NCBI GenBank assembly: GCA_032718475.1
Contig: JAUCBJ010005381.1
Span: forward strand, 1-22,064
Source of the DNA: Nemertoderma westbladi
Taxonomy: Eukaryota; Xenacoelomorpha; Nemertodermatida; Nemertodermatidae
Direction of reading: 5' to 3'
Length of the DNA: 22,064 bases
The notes beneath the pieces are model-generated. The model made no database searches and had not been told where the DNA came from. It saw only the letters and a program-made list of their open reading frames with translations. The position numbers were made by a program, and so were the translations under genes. Each line of letters opens with the position of its first letter. The first letter of the stretch is position 1. Of the stretch, positions 10,332 through 18,719 are shown in pieces.

Positions 10332-10566
10332 GGGGGGAAACTGGACGCAATAAAAATTCATCCCTCTCCAGTCCAGGGGAAATTCGACGCAAATAACAGC
10401 TGATTACTCTCAAAAATAAAACTGTAACCTGTTCTATTGTGTTTAGTTTATTGTTTTGGTTAAAATAACGTGCCACTGTAACCTGCTCCATTCCCTAAAT
10501 TGAGAATTTAACATTGAGGCGGGATTATTAATTCGCCAAGGCGGGTTTTGCGTCCAGTTTCCCCCC
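10332..10566. mobile_element. MITE-like element with 19-bp perfect terminal inverted repeats
   Basis: GGGGGGAAACTGGACGCAA at 10332-10350 is the exact reverse complement of 10548-10566. A degenerate internal copy (GGGGAAATTCGACGCAA) starts near 10376. The element is about 235 bp and has no coding capacity. It contains about 1.5 monomers of the 68-bp repeat (10423-10500). No target-site duplication was identified. Confidence 0.65.
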
Positions 10567-10574
10567 CTGTCTCA

Positions 10575-10904
10575 CTCATACATGAAAAATAACTATTGGT
10601 GATTGGTAAATACAGTAGGTAAATATCATGCATGATGCAGTCTAAAGGGAAACATTGCAGTATACAGTACTGCAGTATAACAGACAGACAGAGTAAATTG
10701 AATATAACGAAGTGGAAGGTCAAATCAAAACTACAGTACCGGTACAATACAATCAGACAATAGGCCTACCAAACAAGTTGATTGAGAAACTTGTACTGTT
10801 GTAGGGCCAGTTTCTGAGAGTGCTGTAGTAACCAGCAAGGAATAACTGAATAAGGAACGGACTACCCCTGTGCCTGTACCATCACCATACTTCTTCCAGT
10901 CTGC
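10575..10904. other. Non-coding stretch between MITE and transposon
   Basis: No gene recognised. The stretch includes a CAGACAGACAGA run near 10681 and an ACCGGT motif at about 10738. Confidence 0.5.
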
Positions 10905-10916
10905 TACCTCAGTGCG

Positions 10917-10967
10917 GGTGACTTTGATAGTGGGGGTGACTATGATATTTTTTGGTTGACTATGATA
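10917..10967 (+). repeat. Left subterminal direct repeats of the transposon
   Basis: Three spaced copies of GGTGACTATGATA or close variants lie at 10917-10929, 10935-10947 and 10955-10967. They are candidate transposase-binding sites. Confidence 0.7.
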
Positions 10968-11153
10968 ATTATCCCGATTACTGTTTTATGAATCCAGCAT
11001 TCATACTATACAGCAGTGCCGGAAAGAAATACTGGTACATTAGGTATTGTAGCACTGTAGGCCATGTTTTGATGCTTTTGACTAGCTGTTTTGTGTTTTT
11101 TAATATATTAGTTAATAGCTACCGGTACCGGTAATCGCTAATGTTATACCGTT

Positions 11154-12689
11154 ATGGGGAAATATAATCGCAAACCAGGTAGTCGACATTACTGCACTGG
11201 ATATTCCAAAGAAAGTCTGATTAGCGCTATTACCTTGGTTATCACAGGGAAGTTAAATGTCTTAGAAGCTTCAAAAAGATTTAAGATCCCATATGGAACG
11301 CTATATAAAAAAAGTCGACCGACTTACAGTGCCACTGCTGCACGGAAGCATGGGGGGCAGCGCGTTCTAACGAATTTAGAAGAAAGAACCATCTTAATGA
11401 TTATCAATAAGATGACAGATTGGAAGATCCCAATGACCCCATTCGACATCCGTGTCATGGTCCAAAGCTACTTGAACAGACAAGGGAGAACTACGCGTTT
11501 TACTGAAAACATTCCCGGGAAAGATTGGATGAGCATGTTTATTAAACGACACAACCTAACCCAACGTATTTGCGCCAATGTGAAGCCTTCTAGGGCCAAC
11601 ATATCAGCCAAGGACATCGACGACTTCTTCATGCACTATGACAACACTGTTCCTTCCGATACACCACCTGAATGTATCTTCAACTACGACGAAACAAATA
11701 TAGCAGATAACCCTGGTTCTAAAGCTACCATAGTTCGCCGTGGGCTGAGGAGAGTGGAGTCGAAAATGGCCCACTCAAAATCATCCACAAGTCTAATGTT
11801 TTGCGGCAATGCAAAAGGTGAATATGTTCCGCCAATGATTGTGTTTAAATCCGAACACCTGTACAATGAATGGACCTTGCATGGTCCAGCAGAAACTGTA
11901 TATGGGAACTCAAAGTCAGGATGGTTCAATGGAGAGTTGTTTGAACTGTGGTTTTTCGAAGCATTCCTGCCACATGCGAAGAAAACAGCAGGGAAGAAAG
12001 TTCTATTGGGTGACAACCTTGCAAGTCACTTCAGTGTGAGGGTTTTAGAAGCTTGTGAAGAAAATAATATCACGTTCATATCCTTTGTTCCTAATGCGAG
12101 CCACCTTCTCCAACCACTAGATGTGGCCGTATTTGGACCTGCAAAGCGTGTCTGGAGGAAGATATTGGGAAATTGGAGGAAGGAAACACGGATCCAGCAA
12201 GCTATACCAAAGTCAATTATGCCATCATTATTAAAAAGGCTGCATACCAACATGGAGGAACATGGAAAGAACCTGACAGCAGGATTCAAGGGAGCTGGGA
12301 TTTATCCAAGGGACAACTCCCAAGTTCTAAAGCGAATTTCCCCCCAGGCACCACAAGACGAACCATCCGTGAGAGAGGCGTTTGGCGACACTGTTGCCGA
12401 TCTACTGCGGGATCATGTTCGCCCAGTTGAAGTGGCATCAAAGAAAAGAGGCCCGAAGGTCACGCCTGGTAAGGCGGTTACTGTTAGTGATATATCTGGA
12501 AACAGTGAAGAAAGTGAAGATTGCCAGATCTGCCAACAGTCATCTCTGCCGTCCTCATTAACAACATCTCGTAATCGGAAAGTTTTTTGGGTTGGCTGTG
12601 ATAACTGCGAGAAGTGGTATCACAAGCTGTGTCTGGAAGCCACAGTTGGATTGTCTGTTGATGCCACTGATTACTGTGGATGTGATTAA
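11154..12689 (+). CDS. DDE transposase (pogo/Tigger/Jerky type) with C-terminal PHD finger
   Basis: A 511-aa intact frame with an ATG start. It should excise and integrate the surrounding element in the nucleus. An N-terminal psq-type helix-turn-helix (about residues 17-55, ending FKIPYGTLYKK) would bind the element ends. A CENP-B-like second DNA-binding region is likely at about 70-145. The DDE_1 catalytic core follows: Asp179 in IFNYDET, Asp287 in LLGDNLASH and Asp323 in LLQPLD, giving a DD35D spacing and all three acidic residues. A basic, acidic/Ser-rich linker (about 425-455) leads to a PHD-type zinc finger: Cys457, Cys460, Cys482, Cys485, His490, Cys493, Cys508 and Cys510, with the typical GCDNCEKWYHKLC core. 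The last cysteine pair has one residue between instead of two. The frame has no stop or frameshift and the terminal repeats are present, so recent activity is plausible. It is not expected to serve the host gene next to it. Confidence 0.93.
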   Translation: MGKYNRKPGSRHYCTGYSKESLISAITLVITGKLNVLEASKRFKIPYGTLYKKSRPTYSATAARKHGGQRVLTNLEERTILMIINKMTDWKIPMTPFDIRVMVQSYLNRQGRTTRFTENIPGKDWMSMFIKRHNLTQRICANVKPSRANISAKDIDDFFMHYDNTVPSDTPPECIFNYDETNIADNPGSKATIVRRGLRRVESKMAHSKSSTSLMFCGNAKGEYVPPMIVFKSEHLYNEWTLHGPAETVYGNSKSGWFNGELFELWFFEAFLPHAKKTAGKKVLLGDNLASHFSVRVLEACEENNITFISFVPNASHLLQPLDVAVFGPAKRVWRKILGNWRKETRIQQAIPKSIMPSLLKRLHTNMEEHGKNLTAGFKGAGIYPRDNSQVLKRISPQAPQDEPSVREAFGDTVADLLRDHVRPVEVASKKRGPKVTPGKAVTVSDISGNSEESEDCQICQQSSLPSSLTTSRNRKVFWVGCDNCEKWYHKLCLEATVGLSVDATDYCGCD

Positions 12690-12975
12690 TTCGTTTTTAA
12701 CTTTCATACGGTTTTACTGTACATTATTTTTGTGCTATATCTAGCTATGCAATTGCATTTTCCAACTGTGCAATATAATCCCAAGCCCCATGCTGCCATG
12801 CAATACACTATCTGTCTATGCAATACATTATATGATGTACCAGTACTAACTGTATATATTTAATTAATCCCACAGTGAGTGGGAATTTACAAAGATTTTT
12901 TTAAAATCTGAAAATAATATCATAGTCAACCTTTACTGAGGCACACTATATTTTAAATATGCATTTATATATTAT

Positions 12976-13011
12976 TATCATAGTCACCCGCAAGGTCGGG
13001 TGACTATGATA
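12976..13011. repeat. Internal palindrome of transposon end motifs
   Basis: TATCATAGTCACCC (12976-12989) faces GGGTGACTATGATA (12998-13011), a perfect 14-bp inverted pair 8 bp apart. It is made of the same motif as the element ends. A further copy, TATCATAGTCAAC, is at 12918-12930. Confidence 0.85.
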
Positions 13012-13029
13012 ATTTTTTATGCCAAAAAA

Positions 13030-13072
13030 AATTGCCATTGACATTTCAAAATTTGAAATGTCAATGGCAATT
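13030..13072. repeat. Perfect 21-bp-arm hairpin
   Basis: Two 21-bp arms are exact reverse complements around a single base at 13051. The arm begins AATTGCCATTGACATTTCAA. It lies in the 3' part of the transposon, outside the transposase frame. Confidence 0.92.
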
Positions 13073-13191
13073 AGTATGTATGGAAGGCTGAATGTTATGA
13101 CCAGAGTACTTTTACATTATCATTAACTGTACTTATGGAGAGTCATTTAAAATAGTGCTGAAAACTATCATAGTCACCCACATTGACGGTA

Positions 13192-13564
13192 CCGGTACTG
13201 GACCGTTGTACTTATATTTTTTTGACAACTGCTGAACTGGACTATCCCGACCGGCTGCCCACCCCGCCCATTCAGCCATTACTCACTGGGCCTACCGACT
13301 ACTGGACTACAGGAATTGAAACGGACGTAGATCATACTGTCATAGATAGGACGACGACATACAGCTGTCTGGCTGTACAGGTAGTTTCAATATTTTGGGC
13401 AGCTGGCTGGCTGGACAGCACAGCCCTACTCTGTATCTGCTAATCTGCCTACCGCTGTACCGGTAGGCCACCTATTGATTTAGCCTAGTTAGTGGACGCC
13501 CCTAATTCCTAGTACTGTAGTAGTTGCTACTGCCCACGCCCAGTACCGGTAATACTGTAATACA
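13192..13564 (+). promoter_or_regulatory. Upstream region of the EFHD-family gene, promoter not resolved
   Basis: About 370 bp separate the transposon end from the start codon, so this must hold at least the 5' UTR and perhaps the core promoter. I see no convincing TATA box with a matching start site. ACCGGT motifs occur at about 13459 and 13544. Confidence 0.35.
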
Positions 13565-13735
13565 ATGTCTGTAACGCGCGCACCGGATAACGAACTCGCC
13601 GCTAAACTCGCTCGTCGACTAAGTATCGAACACGATGGCATGAACAGCAGTCGGCGGATGAGCGACCATACGCGAGTCACGTCGGACCACTTCGAACACC
13701 CCTACCCGGAATACAGCATGTTCAGCGTGAAACAG
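13565..13735 (+). CDS. EFHD2: EFHD-family gene, coding exon 1
   Basis: Starts at ATG 13565 and ends GTGAAACAG before the donor GTACTG. It encodes the N-terminal leader and the conserved PYPEYSMFSVKQ segment just before the first EF-hand. CpG-rich compared with its surroundings, as expected of a 5' coding exon. Confidence 0.85.
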
Positions 13736-16700
13736 GTACTGTACGTACAGCCACAGCTGTATATATCTTTATATTTCGGAAGGGCAAAGGGGCTGAGCCT
13801 TCTTATATATTACATTTCCTCATACTATCTATCATGTTATTTGCATTTCATTTATATTGGACAACGACAGCATGTCTACGTCTACATACCGGACGGGTAT
13901 GTACGTTTGTACGTTACCAGGTCGTGCATTGGCATGGCACAGTGGGGCTCTTTCATGAAGTCTAATCACATCCTTCCCAGCAGCCCAGACTGCTAGAGGA
14001 AAATCCATGTCAATACCTGCAGATTACGAGCAAAAATGAAACAAACTTCTGTTCAATTGCAGAATTGAATTTTATTTTTATTGTTTTCCTGTGGTGTGGC
14101 AGTGTGGTGTTTCACACAATTTGACACGTTTTTGTTTTTTAATAACTTTGAGCAATGTCAACCTAATTTCCTAGTTTTGATAGCAATCGGAAGGCAAAAG
14201 ATAAAGTTAAACTTTTGTTTGGGTATGGTAAGTTTTAGTTGCTATGGAAATTTAATGTCTGAATGGTGCTATATAAAACAAGAGATTGATTATCCAATTA
14301 ATATTACTATAAATATAAAGATATAAAACTGCACATATTAGTGAAATAATTAAACATATAGGTAGAGTTAAAGAGTTTAATATTGGATGAGTTTACAATT
14401 CCTTTACTACTTTATACTAATGTGATTTTATTTATTTATTTATAATAATTTAACACTAATACACCTCAATATGCCCCCCTCCGATATGCTGGACGTGATC
14501 CAGTCTTCTCCACATCTCCTTGAAGCAGTTAGCGAATTAATCCTGGTCCTGGGACTAAAATCATCTCGAATTGCTGTCTTCAGTTCCTCAACATTGATTC
14601 TGGGCGTACCCGGTACACTAGATTGTTCACATGCCCCCAAAGACTAAAAGGAGTCATGTCAGGGTGTGATCGTGGTGGCCACTTTACGGGACCATCTCGA
14701 ACGATCCATCGTCGCTGAAAGTTTTCGTCCAAAAATTCCCTTACCAGTAAGCCCCAGGACCCAGGTGCACCATCTTGTTGAGATATTGCAATAGAAACAA
14801 TTGCTAATAATTGTGGAATAAAGTAGTCCTTCAGCATCAGCATGTCTAGTCTAGGTATGAAAACACATGTTTAAAGTAGAATGTGGGAAGAAATGAGGGC
14901 CAATTAGTTTGGTTTCGGACATCGCAGGCCACACTGTAACCTTTGGGGTATCCCTAAACTTTCCTACAATTTTGTGAGGATTTTCCTTTCCACAAATCCT
15001 ACAATTCCACCTGTTGACTTGGCCGTTGATACGGAAAGTTGCCTAGTCGCCGAAGAACACCTTACTTAGGTCTTTATCATGGATGATCTCAGTAATGTGA
15101 GAAGCTGCTTTGCTTCAACTCGTGTTGAGTCATCTGGGTATTGTAGTCCATGAACGACTTGGAGTTTGTAAGCTCTGAAGTGGAGATTCTAAACTAAAAC
15201 GTGTCAAATTTTGTGGAACACCCTTTGTATGTAATAAAATATAATGTAATATAATATATCACTGTATTATATAAGTTCTTTGAATTATTTTAGCCCTTTT
15301 ATTTCGCCCATATTGGCATTGGATTTCTTACATAGAAATATGGAATAATTATAGAAATTTGAGAAGCCGTCTTATCAGCTTATAATTCTATAATTTTTCC
15401 CTGCAGGTTTTTATGTTCGAGAAGATGTTTATCGATGCTGATAAGGACGGTGACTCTAAACTATCATATAAAGAACTCAAAGACATGATGGAATCGAAAG
15501 GCTCACCTATGACGCACGTTGAGTTAAGGAATTTAATTAAGGTAATTAATTAATTTCCTATCATTCCTATGTTATCTCGGTAGCTGGCTTCTTTGAACCT
15601 ATATATTTATAACTTATAGAGTTTTGCCTAATTTTATCAGATGGTGTTACTGTTAGCTGCTTTACTTTACAGCTCTGTTTACTCAAATATTGTCTGACTT
15701 GTGGTCTGATATAATGGTATTATTAGTGAGTTGATGTTACTTAAAAAGACTAATTACTATTTTAGTACCCCAATGAATCTAAGATTAAAAGTCTTCGTGC
15801 AGAACCAAATGGTACCTGTACTAATGGTACCGGTACCGGCCGGAATTGACAAACTTCCGGCTATCCGGCTGGATATTTGGGTAATTATTTTAGAGTAAAT
15901 CGAGTAATTTTTTGTTTAATAATACCGACATTGTAAAATAAACATGCTGCTTTTAGTATAGCTGATTAGTGAATATGCGCACCAGGCCAGTGTATTAATT
16001 CCTCACTGAATCACAGCTAACTATACAATTAATTCAATTATTCTAGAACATCATCACTTCGTTATATTTCTTCATGAATATTTTGTTTTTGCTTGTAATA
16101 TAAGAGGCAAACTTTTTGTAGAATTTTCTTATTTTCATAATATTATTTTTACTTCTACCTGGATTTGCTCTACGTATTTTGTTACATTATGTCAACCTAT
16201 CAGTGTTCTTTTGAATTACTCGTAACGCTGCAAAGTACTACTTTGCAGCGTTGCGGCCTATAGGACGGAACGCTGCAAAGTAATCAATGACATGGAAACA
16301 ACTTAAATTATCGTGTTCCAGAATGTATTATTTCCATTTATATTAATGCGTGCTTCTTTATTCAATAAAGCAGCACGTGTTTGCATAATGCGTGCGTCCA
16401 GTTTGCAGTGACGGGACTAGCTAAATGCTTGTTTAACGTGTAAGACTGTATTCCATACGTCCTATAGAAGACATTTTAGAGAAAATGAGCAAAGAAAATA
16501 TGGCGACAGTGTTCAGTAAAACTGAACGGACACAGACGGTGACTCAGTTTGCTTCAGTCGACGATGGATCAAAGATTTATCACATCCATTGCAGGAGATA
16601 ACAACAATAAACTTTAATTAGATATAAATGTATAGTACCACGGTACCTGTTAATAAATTTCACTTATATTCGATATAGTACACTGATTAAAATGTATAAA

Positions 16701-17205
16701 TGAGTATCCATAAAATCCTTTATTCACATACCGAACGCTGATAAGTTGACATAATGTAACAAAATTACATACATCATTGCTTGCAAAGGTCACTTTTCAG
16801 CGTTAAAGACCCTTGTTTATTTATGTAAACCTCCCTCGCTGCGCTCGCTCGGTACATAAATAAACTCGGGTCATAACGCTGCAAAGTGCTACTTTGCACA
16901 CAATGATGTAAATAGTTATTCTTATAATTTATTTTAGGTTTGTTTTGGTTATAAAACTTTTTAATCAATTTACCATTTTATTGCTTCCTTAAAAATAGTT
17001 TTATATAATTTCTCCACGGCAGAGTTTAGACGGCGACGGGGATGGTAAGATTGTTATGGAGGAGTTTCTGAGTATGTGGGTTCGAATCCGGGATGGGGAG
17101 TTGGTACCCGCGGGGTCGGGGCTCGCCAAACTGGTCAACCAGGTCAACGAGATCGTATCCGGTGACAACGACGTCAGCGAGATCGGAGTTACTGCCAAGA
17201 AAAGC
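13565..17205 (+). CDS. EFHD2: EF-hand domain protein of the EFHD1/EFHD2 (swiprosin) family, exons 1-3 of a partial gene
   Basis: The coding sequence joins 13565-13735, 15407-15541 and 17023-17205 (57, 45 and 61 codons, all introns phase 0, all GT-AG). The 163 visible residues follow the swiprosin plan: a short N-terminus with DNELAAKLARRLS, the conserved linker PYPEYSMFSVKQ, two EF-hands, then the segment leading to AKKS, where vertebrate members continue into an FFEAK-type motif and a C-terminal coiled coil. EF loop 1 is DKDGDSKLSYKE (Ser at position 6 where Gly is usual) and loop 2 is the fully canonical DGDGDGKIVMEE. Family members are cytosolic calcium sensors that bind and bundle actin. 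The N-terminus is shorter than in vertebrates. The final coding exon (about 50 residues expected) was not found before 22064, so intron 3 is longer than 4.8 kb. The symbol is by family; EFHD1 and EFHD2 cannot be told apart in an invertebrate. Confidence 0.88.
13736..14105. other. Intron 1, 5' part, nothing recognised
   Basis: No repeat or gene recognised between the exon 1 donor and the mariner terminal repeat. Confidence 0.5.
14106..15222 (-). mobile_element. Decayed Tc1/mariner-family element in intron 1
   Basis: Terminal inverted repeats: 14106-14131 (starting GGTGTTTCACACAATTTGAC) matches the reverse complement of 15197-15222 at all but about 3 of 26 positions. The element spans about 1.1 kb, the size of a mariner, and holds a broken minus-strand transposase. 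Confidence 0.82.
14450..15195 (-). pseudogene. Mariner-type transposase remnant, frameshifted and with stops
   Basis: In order on the minus strand: a VFFGD-stop-ATF motif (about 15040-15060; TAG at 15043-15045 where the family has Glu after the first catalytic Asp), an NRWNCRI-like segment in a shifted frame, QQDGAP with the second Asp (14763-14780), a WGLLVREFLDENF stretch, PPRSHPDMTP with the third Asp (near 14660) about 37 residues after the second, LWGHVNNLVYR, then after another frameshift NVEELKTAIRDD. This order matches IS630-Tc1-mariner DDE transposases. Several frameshifts and stops show that it is dead. The N-terminal DNA-binding part is not visible. Confidence 0.85.
15407..15541 (+). 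CDS. EFHD2: EFHD-family gene, coding exon 2 (EF-hand 1)
   Basis: The acceptor TTTTTCCCTGCAG precedes it and the donor GTAATT follows. It encodes 45 residues: the entering helix FEKMF, the calcium loop DKDGDSKLSYKE, and the exit helix and linker ending RNLIK. Too short to appear as a long stand-alone frame; found by splice signals and family pattern. Confidence 0.88.
15542..16223. other. Intron 2, 5' part, nothing recognised
   Basis: AT-rich. Only a GGTACC/ACCGGT cluster near 15810-15840 stands out. No gene. Confidence 0.5.
16224..16252. repeat. 29-bp hairpin with AACGCTGCAAAGTA arms
   Basis: The 14-bp arm AACGCTGCAAAGTA is exactly complementary to the other arm around one central C. Another direct AACGCTGCAAAGTA lies at about 16269, and a close relative of the whole hairpin recurs at 16874-16897. 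Confidence 0.9.
16770..16910. mobile_element. Foldback MITE in intron 2, 58-bp arms
   Basis: 16770-16827 and 16853-16910 are imperfect reverse complements (roughly 85% by eye, with small compensating indels). Both ends are TACATCATTG-like, and the inner ends are TTTATTTATGTA/TACATAAATAAA. The 25-bp loop is CpG-rich and itself partly palindromic (CGCTGCGCTCGC). No coding capacity. It may be the right end of a larger unit that starts at the 16224 hairpin. Confidence 0.8.
17023..17205 (+). CDS. EFHD2: EFHD-family gene, coding exon 3 (EF-hand 2 and linker)
   Basis: The acceptor TTTCTCCACGGCAG precedes it and the donor GTAAGT follows. It encodes 61 residues: the canonical loop DGDGDGKIVMEE, exit helix FLSMWVRIRDGEL, then a helical linker GLAKLVNQVNEIV and ...GVTAKKS. 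In vertebrate members this corresponds to the segment just before the C-terminal coiled coil. Confidence 0.9.
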
Positions 17206-17224
17206 GTAAGTGACCATAACTACC

Positions 17225-17250
17225 GGGGGGGGGGGGGGGGGGGGGGGGGG
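17225..17250 (+). repeat. Poly-G tract (26 G)
   Basis: An uninterrupted run of 26 G begins 20 bp after the exon 3 donor site, followed by TGGGGTG. Confidence 0.95.
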
Positions 17251-17294
17251 TGGGGTGTTAGTCGATCCTATTAAGCACTGAGTTACGTGTCTGA

Positions 17295-17957
17295 GTACTC
17301 ATAACGACTCTGTACACCATGTTTTGGCTCGACCTGGATTATAGTGTCGGTATTCAGGTACGTGCCCCCCCCCCCCCCCCCCTAATTTTTTTACAAATCT
17401 TAATGAGATTGCATGAAATTTGAAACAGAGATAGTTTCACCTCCCGACCACTGACTGGTTGAGCCAGAATTTTTATTTTTGCTTTCAATCTTTAGCTACA
17501 AGCGTTTGAAGAAAGTGTCTCTTGCGATATTGCACTAGTTACACCGCAGTTATTCTTCTACCTTATAGTAATTTATTGGTACTGATAGAAAGCTGACCGT
17601 GCAAGGATTCCAAATATGTAAAAATATTTGAATTTGGTTGGGAAATAGATGAGATATGGCCATTCGAAAGTTGAATATGTATTTGCTTCCGCTGCAGGCC
17701 ATTTAATCTATTTAATAAATAAACCATATTCTGGAACATTTTGCTCATGTATGAATATCCATATACTAGTATCATCATATAGGCATTGCATTGTTGCCCA
17801 GCTACTTATGAGATAAACAAAATATTGTGTATTTATTTGGTTACATCGCGATTCGGCAAAAAAGTCGCGATTCGGCAAAAAAGTTGCGTTTCGGCAAAAA
17901 AGATGCGTTTCGGCAAAAAGTAGCGTTTCGGCAAAAAAAGTTGCGTTTCGGCAAAAG
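17295..17957 (+). mobile_element. Outer foldback element A, left arm
   Basis: This is the reverse complement of 20544-21127 along most of its length, e.g. TTAATGAGATTGCATGAAAT near 17400 and GAAATAGATGAGATATGGCC near 17642 against their mates near 21010-21040 and 20780-20800. It includes a poly-C run (17365-17382) near its outer part and ends in about six tandem copies of GTTGCGTTTCGGCAAAAAA-like units (17847-17957). The outer boundary is fuzzy; similarity fades outward of about 17295. It lies in EFHD intron 3. Confidence 0.8.
17847..17957 (+). repeat. GYGCGWTTCGGCAAAAA short tandem array
   Basis: About six copies with an 18-20 bp period, alternating TCGCGATTCGGC and TTGCGTTTCGGC cores with A-rich spacers. 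Confidence 0.9.
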
Positions 17958-18219
17958 ATATAAATTCCTAGATGTTAGAACTGGGTTGAATTCAATTATT
18001 TAAATTGTACTGGTCTTTCTCTATGTCAATTACGCAGTATTAATGTGAGTATTAATATTATTTAATTTATTTGTATGGAGTGTAATTTCGCACTACCAAA
18101 TCGCCCAGATAAGGGGGAGGGGGGGGGGGGGGGGGGCTTTTGTTGGCAAGTTATTACTATGTACTATATTAATTATATATTTAATATCTATTTGAATTAT
18201 TGTGTATGTGTTACCTTTT
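17958..18219. other. Spacer between arm A and element B
   Basis: AT-rich, with an 18-G run at 18119-18136 preceded by GGGGGA. No gene. Confidence 0.5.
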
Positions 18220-18491
18220 ATATATGAAAGCCGAACAGCCGACCACAGGTGACTTTGGAGGATCGCTAGAAGTCGGCTAGTTTACATATGAAGTATTTAT
18301 AAATTTATATTTTATTTATTTATTATTATTAAAAATTAAATTTTATTATGCATACGACGGTGCTCAGGGCGAGGAACTACTTCAAATTTGAAGTATTTAG
18401 GTTAGGCCAAGTTCCAACCACTCTTGGGTCATGTATAAAGGCGACTATTCGACCCCCAGTGAGTGAACTGAGGGTAAGTCGCACGGGTGTC

Positions 18492-18577
18492 GTCGCGTTA
18501 CGGCTAATTTTTTGAGAGATTAGCCATAACGCGACTCTAAAAGTCGCGTTACGGCTAATTGTCGCGTTACGGCTAAT
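18492..18577. repeat. GTCGCGTTACGGCTAAT motif cluster, left
   Basis: Four copies: 18492-18508 (+), 18519-18535 (-, one change), 18543-18559 (+) and 18561-18577 (+). The first two face each other and can form a hairpin. Confidence 0.88.
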
Positions 18578-18694
18578 CTATTGTCTTGGTTTTACATAGG
18601 AAATCATTATCAATATTATTCTATTGTGTTTACGTACAGATGAGAAAGGTTCGAAAAATGTAATGAAATAATGTTTTACAGCATCGGAGTCTCC

Positions 18695-18719
18695 GGGGGG
18701 GGGGGGGGGGGGGGGGGGG
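18695..18719 (+). repeat. Poly-G tract (25 G)
   Basis: An uninterrupted G run at the inner edge of the left B arm, mirrored by C17 at 19571-19587 on the right arm. Confidence 0.95.

Larger units (their letters stand above)
10905..13191 (+). mobile_element. Pogo/Tigger-like DNA transposon with PHD-finger transposase, apparently complete
   Basis: Matching 21-bp terminal inverted repeats lie at 10910-10930 and 13165-13185 (18 of 21 positions agree; core GGTGACTATGATAG). Extending outward with a 1-base indel, both ends reach a TA (10905-10906 and 13190-13191), which would fit the TA target duplication of IS630-Tc1-mariner elements; this is suggestive only, because GGTACC motifs are common nearby. 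The element is about 2.28 kb and encloses one intact transposase frame. The right end lies about 375 bp upstream of the EFHD-family start codon, so the insertion may sit in or near that gene's promoter. Confidence 0.8.

Noticed and set aside
11684-12289. Minus-strand frames within the transposase
   Set aside because: Shadows of the well-supported plus-strand transposase.
16486-16602. A 38-codon plus-strand frame beginning with ATG in intron 2
   Set aside because: Too short, with no recognisable motif and no splice context; probably chance.
17060-17110. Possible tRNA gene, because of GGTTCGAATCC
   Set aside because: There is no A box, acceptor stem or anticodon arm, and the site lies in a clear coding exon.
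17490-17540. Candidate EFHD exon 4, because of an AG followed by a TTTGAAGAAAG coding-like stretch
   Set aside because: The translation does not match the expected FFEAK-type segment, and the sequence is part of the inverted arm repeated near 20930.
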